NCBI RefSeq assembly: GCF_025766255.1
Contig: NW_026516805.1
Coordinates: 1 to 64,000, forward strand
Reading direction: 5' to 3'
Length of the DNA stretch: 64,000 nucleotides
DNA from: Zychaea mexicana
Lineage: Eukaryota; Mucoromycota; Mucoromycetes; Mucorales; Lichtheimiaceae
In this document: in pieces, positions 61,847 to 64,000 of the stretch
Position numbering within the stretch: the first letter of the stretch is position 1
How the letters are laid out: the number at the start of each line of letters is the position of its first letter
Made by a program: the position numbers and the translations under genes
Notes under the pieces: model-generated
Databases searched by the model: none
Seen by the model: only the letters and a program-made list of their open reading frames with translations
What the model was told of the DNA's origin: nothing

Positions 61847-63977
61847 ATGCCCCCTCCAAACAAGCGACAAAGACGCGCCAAAGAACAGCGGAACAATACC
61901 ACTTACAAGCATTTTGGATCCATTTCACCGTTACTTGAGGATCGCACTGTGCAAATCCCGATTGTTGAAGATCAGGAACTTGACGATTTCGAGATACTTG
62001 CATCAATCGACGATGAACCTGATTCGACTGCTTCTATACCTGATTTTGGTATACGATCGAGTAATGAAGTGTGCTCACGTGGCCCATACTGGGGAAATGG
62101 AAGAACGACAAAGTACTACCGGCAGCAAATAGCAGCAAAGAAGGCAAATGGGTCTTACCGTATTACCGATTTCATGCGTAGCACTGCTGAAACAACCGAC
62201 ACAGAAGCGTCGCAAGAGACGACAAGTGCCAATGAAGAATGGATAGAGTCGCTGCTCGACTACAAGCCGATGATGACTATGGAAGAAGCATGCGAACGGC
62301 TGGAACCTCTCGTTGTTCCCCGAATGAACATTAAGAAAGAGGCGGAAAGGGGCTTGAATGACTTTGAGCTGAGAAAATACATTGCGGTCCATGCGTATTT
62401 CCGCGAACGCGTTGGAGGCAAAGGAGCAATAGCAGCATCCGAAATAGCAGCTAGGATTGCATGGATATGTCCATCCAAGTATTATCGACCCATGGTAATT
62501 CGATGTTTTTATGCCAAACAGTATCTCGAGACTGGCCGCATTTCACCACATCAGCAAGGCAAACACGTCAAGCGATTATCACTTCTAAGTGATGAAGACG
62601 TGGCTGAAGCAGCACAGCATTGGCTGAAAGAAACAAAACCACAGCATAGAGACTTGCCAGAATTGTTGAAGTTTCTGAACGAGATTGTCATTCCGACACT
62701 CCTTGGACTTCCAGGACAAATATCAGCTTCTGTCCTAAGCAATTACCTTCATGAATGGGGCTACAAGTATCGTACGAACAAAAAGGACGTTTACGTCGAC
62801 GGTCACGAGCGCAAAGATGTGGTGAAATATCGTCAAACGTGGGCAGCACAGATGATTGAATATAAGCAATTCATGGAAACGTATCCTGAAGGGCAAGAGC
62901 ATGTCATCCAAGAACCTCGGCTACGGAAGGACAAAGGAAGATTGTCATGGTAACCCATGACGAATCAACCTTCTACTCAAACGATGGCAAAACTGATCTT
63001 TGGCTCCATGAAGGTGAAAATCCAATCAGAAAGAAGTCTCCAGGAGGATCAATCATGGTTAGCGAGTTCCAGTGCCCATGTCATGGAACCATGAGGATCA
63101 AAGGTTGGAAATCACGGAAGTTCTTTTTCGCAGGTGTGAACCGTGATGGCTACTGGACCTCAAAAGATATGCTGGAGCAGCTAAAAGAAGATGCCATTCC
63201 TCTCTTTGAGCGACTCCACCCTGACTGCCAGGCTTTGTTTGTATTCGACCAGTCCAGCAACCACAATGCCTACGGAGCAAGTGCAAAATTAGCAAGCAAA
63301 TTTACCTTGAAGGACAAAGTGCTAAAGGGGATCGAAGAAAGAGTTATCTTACCTGGCAAGTACACCGATTTTAACGGCGAACAGAAGATACAGAACTTCT
63401 ATATTTTGCAAAAAGAAGTAGTCAAGACAAAACGTGGTCCAAAAGAGGTCCGAACCTGGATTCAAAAAGGACTTAGGACTATACTGGAAGAGCGTGGTCT
63501 TGGTCGTTGGAGTGAATTCGAGGCAAAGAAACAACATTGGATAACCAATTGCAAAGCTCCTCCAAATGAGTACAATGACTGCTGCCCCTTCCATATGCTT
63601 CAAGCTCAACCTGACTTCGTTGCCCAAAAAACGATGTTGCACGAAGCTGTACTCAAGGCAGGCCATCTCTTTGCATTGTATCCGAAGTACCATTGTGAAA
63701 CCAACTGGATGAAAGATACTGGGGCGCGTCGAAACGTATTGCAAGAAAAGAGTGTAATTACTCTTATTCTTCCTTAAAAAATAATCTCGATGGCTATCTT
63801 GATCGCACGTCTCCTCCTGATGATCCTCCTTTGGCAATACGTCGATACTACAACCGTTGCTGGCGTTATATCCAAGCATACAAGGATATGAAAGACGATC
63901 GTGAAGCTGCCAAGATCGTAGAGAAATTTACTTCTAGAAGTTACAAATCCCACCGCAGAATTGGAGCAAGTGATTAG
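61847..63977 (+). pseudogene. DDE-type transposase of a family widespread in Basidiomycota and Mucoromycota, two frameshifts
   Basis: No introns. From ATG 61847 (MPPPNKRQRRAKEQRN) the frame carries an N-terminal acidic region, helix-turn-helix-like sequence (DEDVAEAAQHWLKE), and the conserved YVDGHERKDVVKYRQTWAAQ. At about 62935-62947 one base appears lost, and the frame continues with VTHDESTFYSNDGK (first Asp), GGSIMVSEF, NRDGYWTSKDMLEQLK, ALFVFDQSSNHNAYGASAK (second Asp) and FALYPKYHCETNWMKD (Glu). A second one-base loss at about 63715 is followed by YWGASKRIARKECNYSYSSL and AIRRYYNRCWRYIQAYKDMK, ending at TAG 63975-63977. The order and spacing match a DDE transposase family I know from fungal genomes, without a firm superfamily name. 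Upstream repeats and a TATA box suggest it was once transcribed. The right end of the element is outside or just at the window edge. Confidence 0.75.
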
Positions 63978-64000
63978 TTTTTATTTTTACCTCTGTTATT

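Overview
This looks like nuclear DNA of a filamentous fungus, most likely Mucoromycota (Mucorales type). The genes are compact and split by short introns (about 45-180 nt, GT-AG, several with CTAAC-like branch sites). The gene set is typically fungal: fumarate reductase fused to cytochrome b5, kinesin-3, Sct1/Gpt2-type acyltransferase, calcineurin A, Ubc9 and MPC2. Two loci belong to a multi-copy family that I associate with Mucorales genomes. The species cannot be named from the sequence.

Layout. (1) 1-1740 is AT-rich and holds, on the minus strand, a CRESS-DNA-type Rep frame (HUH endonuclease plus SF3 helicase) and a small membrane ORF. The Rep frame contains four in-frame TAG/TAA codons, no frameshift, and ends at TGA. 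(2) 1965-6957 is a full-length hAT transposon with an 8-bp target duplication (GGCAACAT). It has inserted into an exon of a host-family gene that resumes at 6966-7713. Its transposase carries two frameshifts. (3) 7714-10658 shows no convincing gene. (4) 10659-39511 is the conserved host part: fumarate reductase/cytochrome b5 (-), kinesin-3 (-), glycerol-3-phosphate acyltransferase (-), calcineurin A (+), a transglutaminase-like pseudoenzyme (+), UBC9 (-), a gene-poor 7 kb, MPC2 (-) and a 100-aa unknown protein (-). The reading frames of all assembled host genes close exactly across their splice sites. (5) 41-64 kb is a transposon-rich accessory region: a decayed KDZ transposase, a possible zinc-finger gene, a foldback element built from 32-bp repeats, a Tc1/pogo-like MITE, a 22-bp periodic motif array, a second member of the split family, a DDE transposase fragment, an intact four-exon Merlin (IS1016-like) transposase, an 84-bp minisatellite, and at the right edge another DDE transposase with two frameshifts.

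The host genes do not form a pathway: they cover redox balance, vesicle transport, phospholipid synthesis, Ca2+ signalling, SUMO conjugation and mitochondrial pyruvate import. The contrast between intact host frames and mostly broken transposase frames argues that the breaks are real decay rather than sequencing noise. The Merlin copy is the exception and may still encode a working enzyme.

The points most worth following up are the Rep frame whose only internal interruptions are UAR codons, the two members of the lineage family with nuclease-like motifs, the mirrored 32-bp repeat arms, and the 22-bp periodic array.
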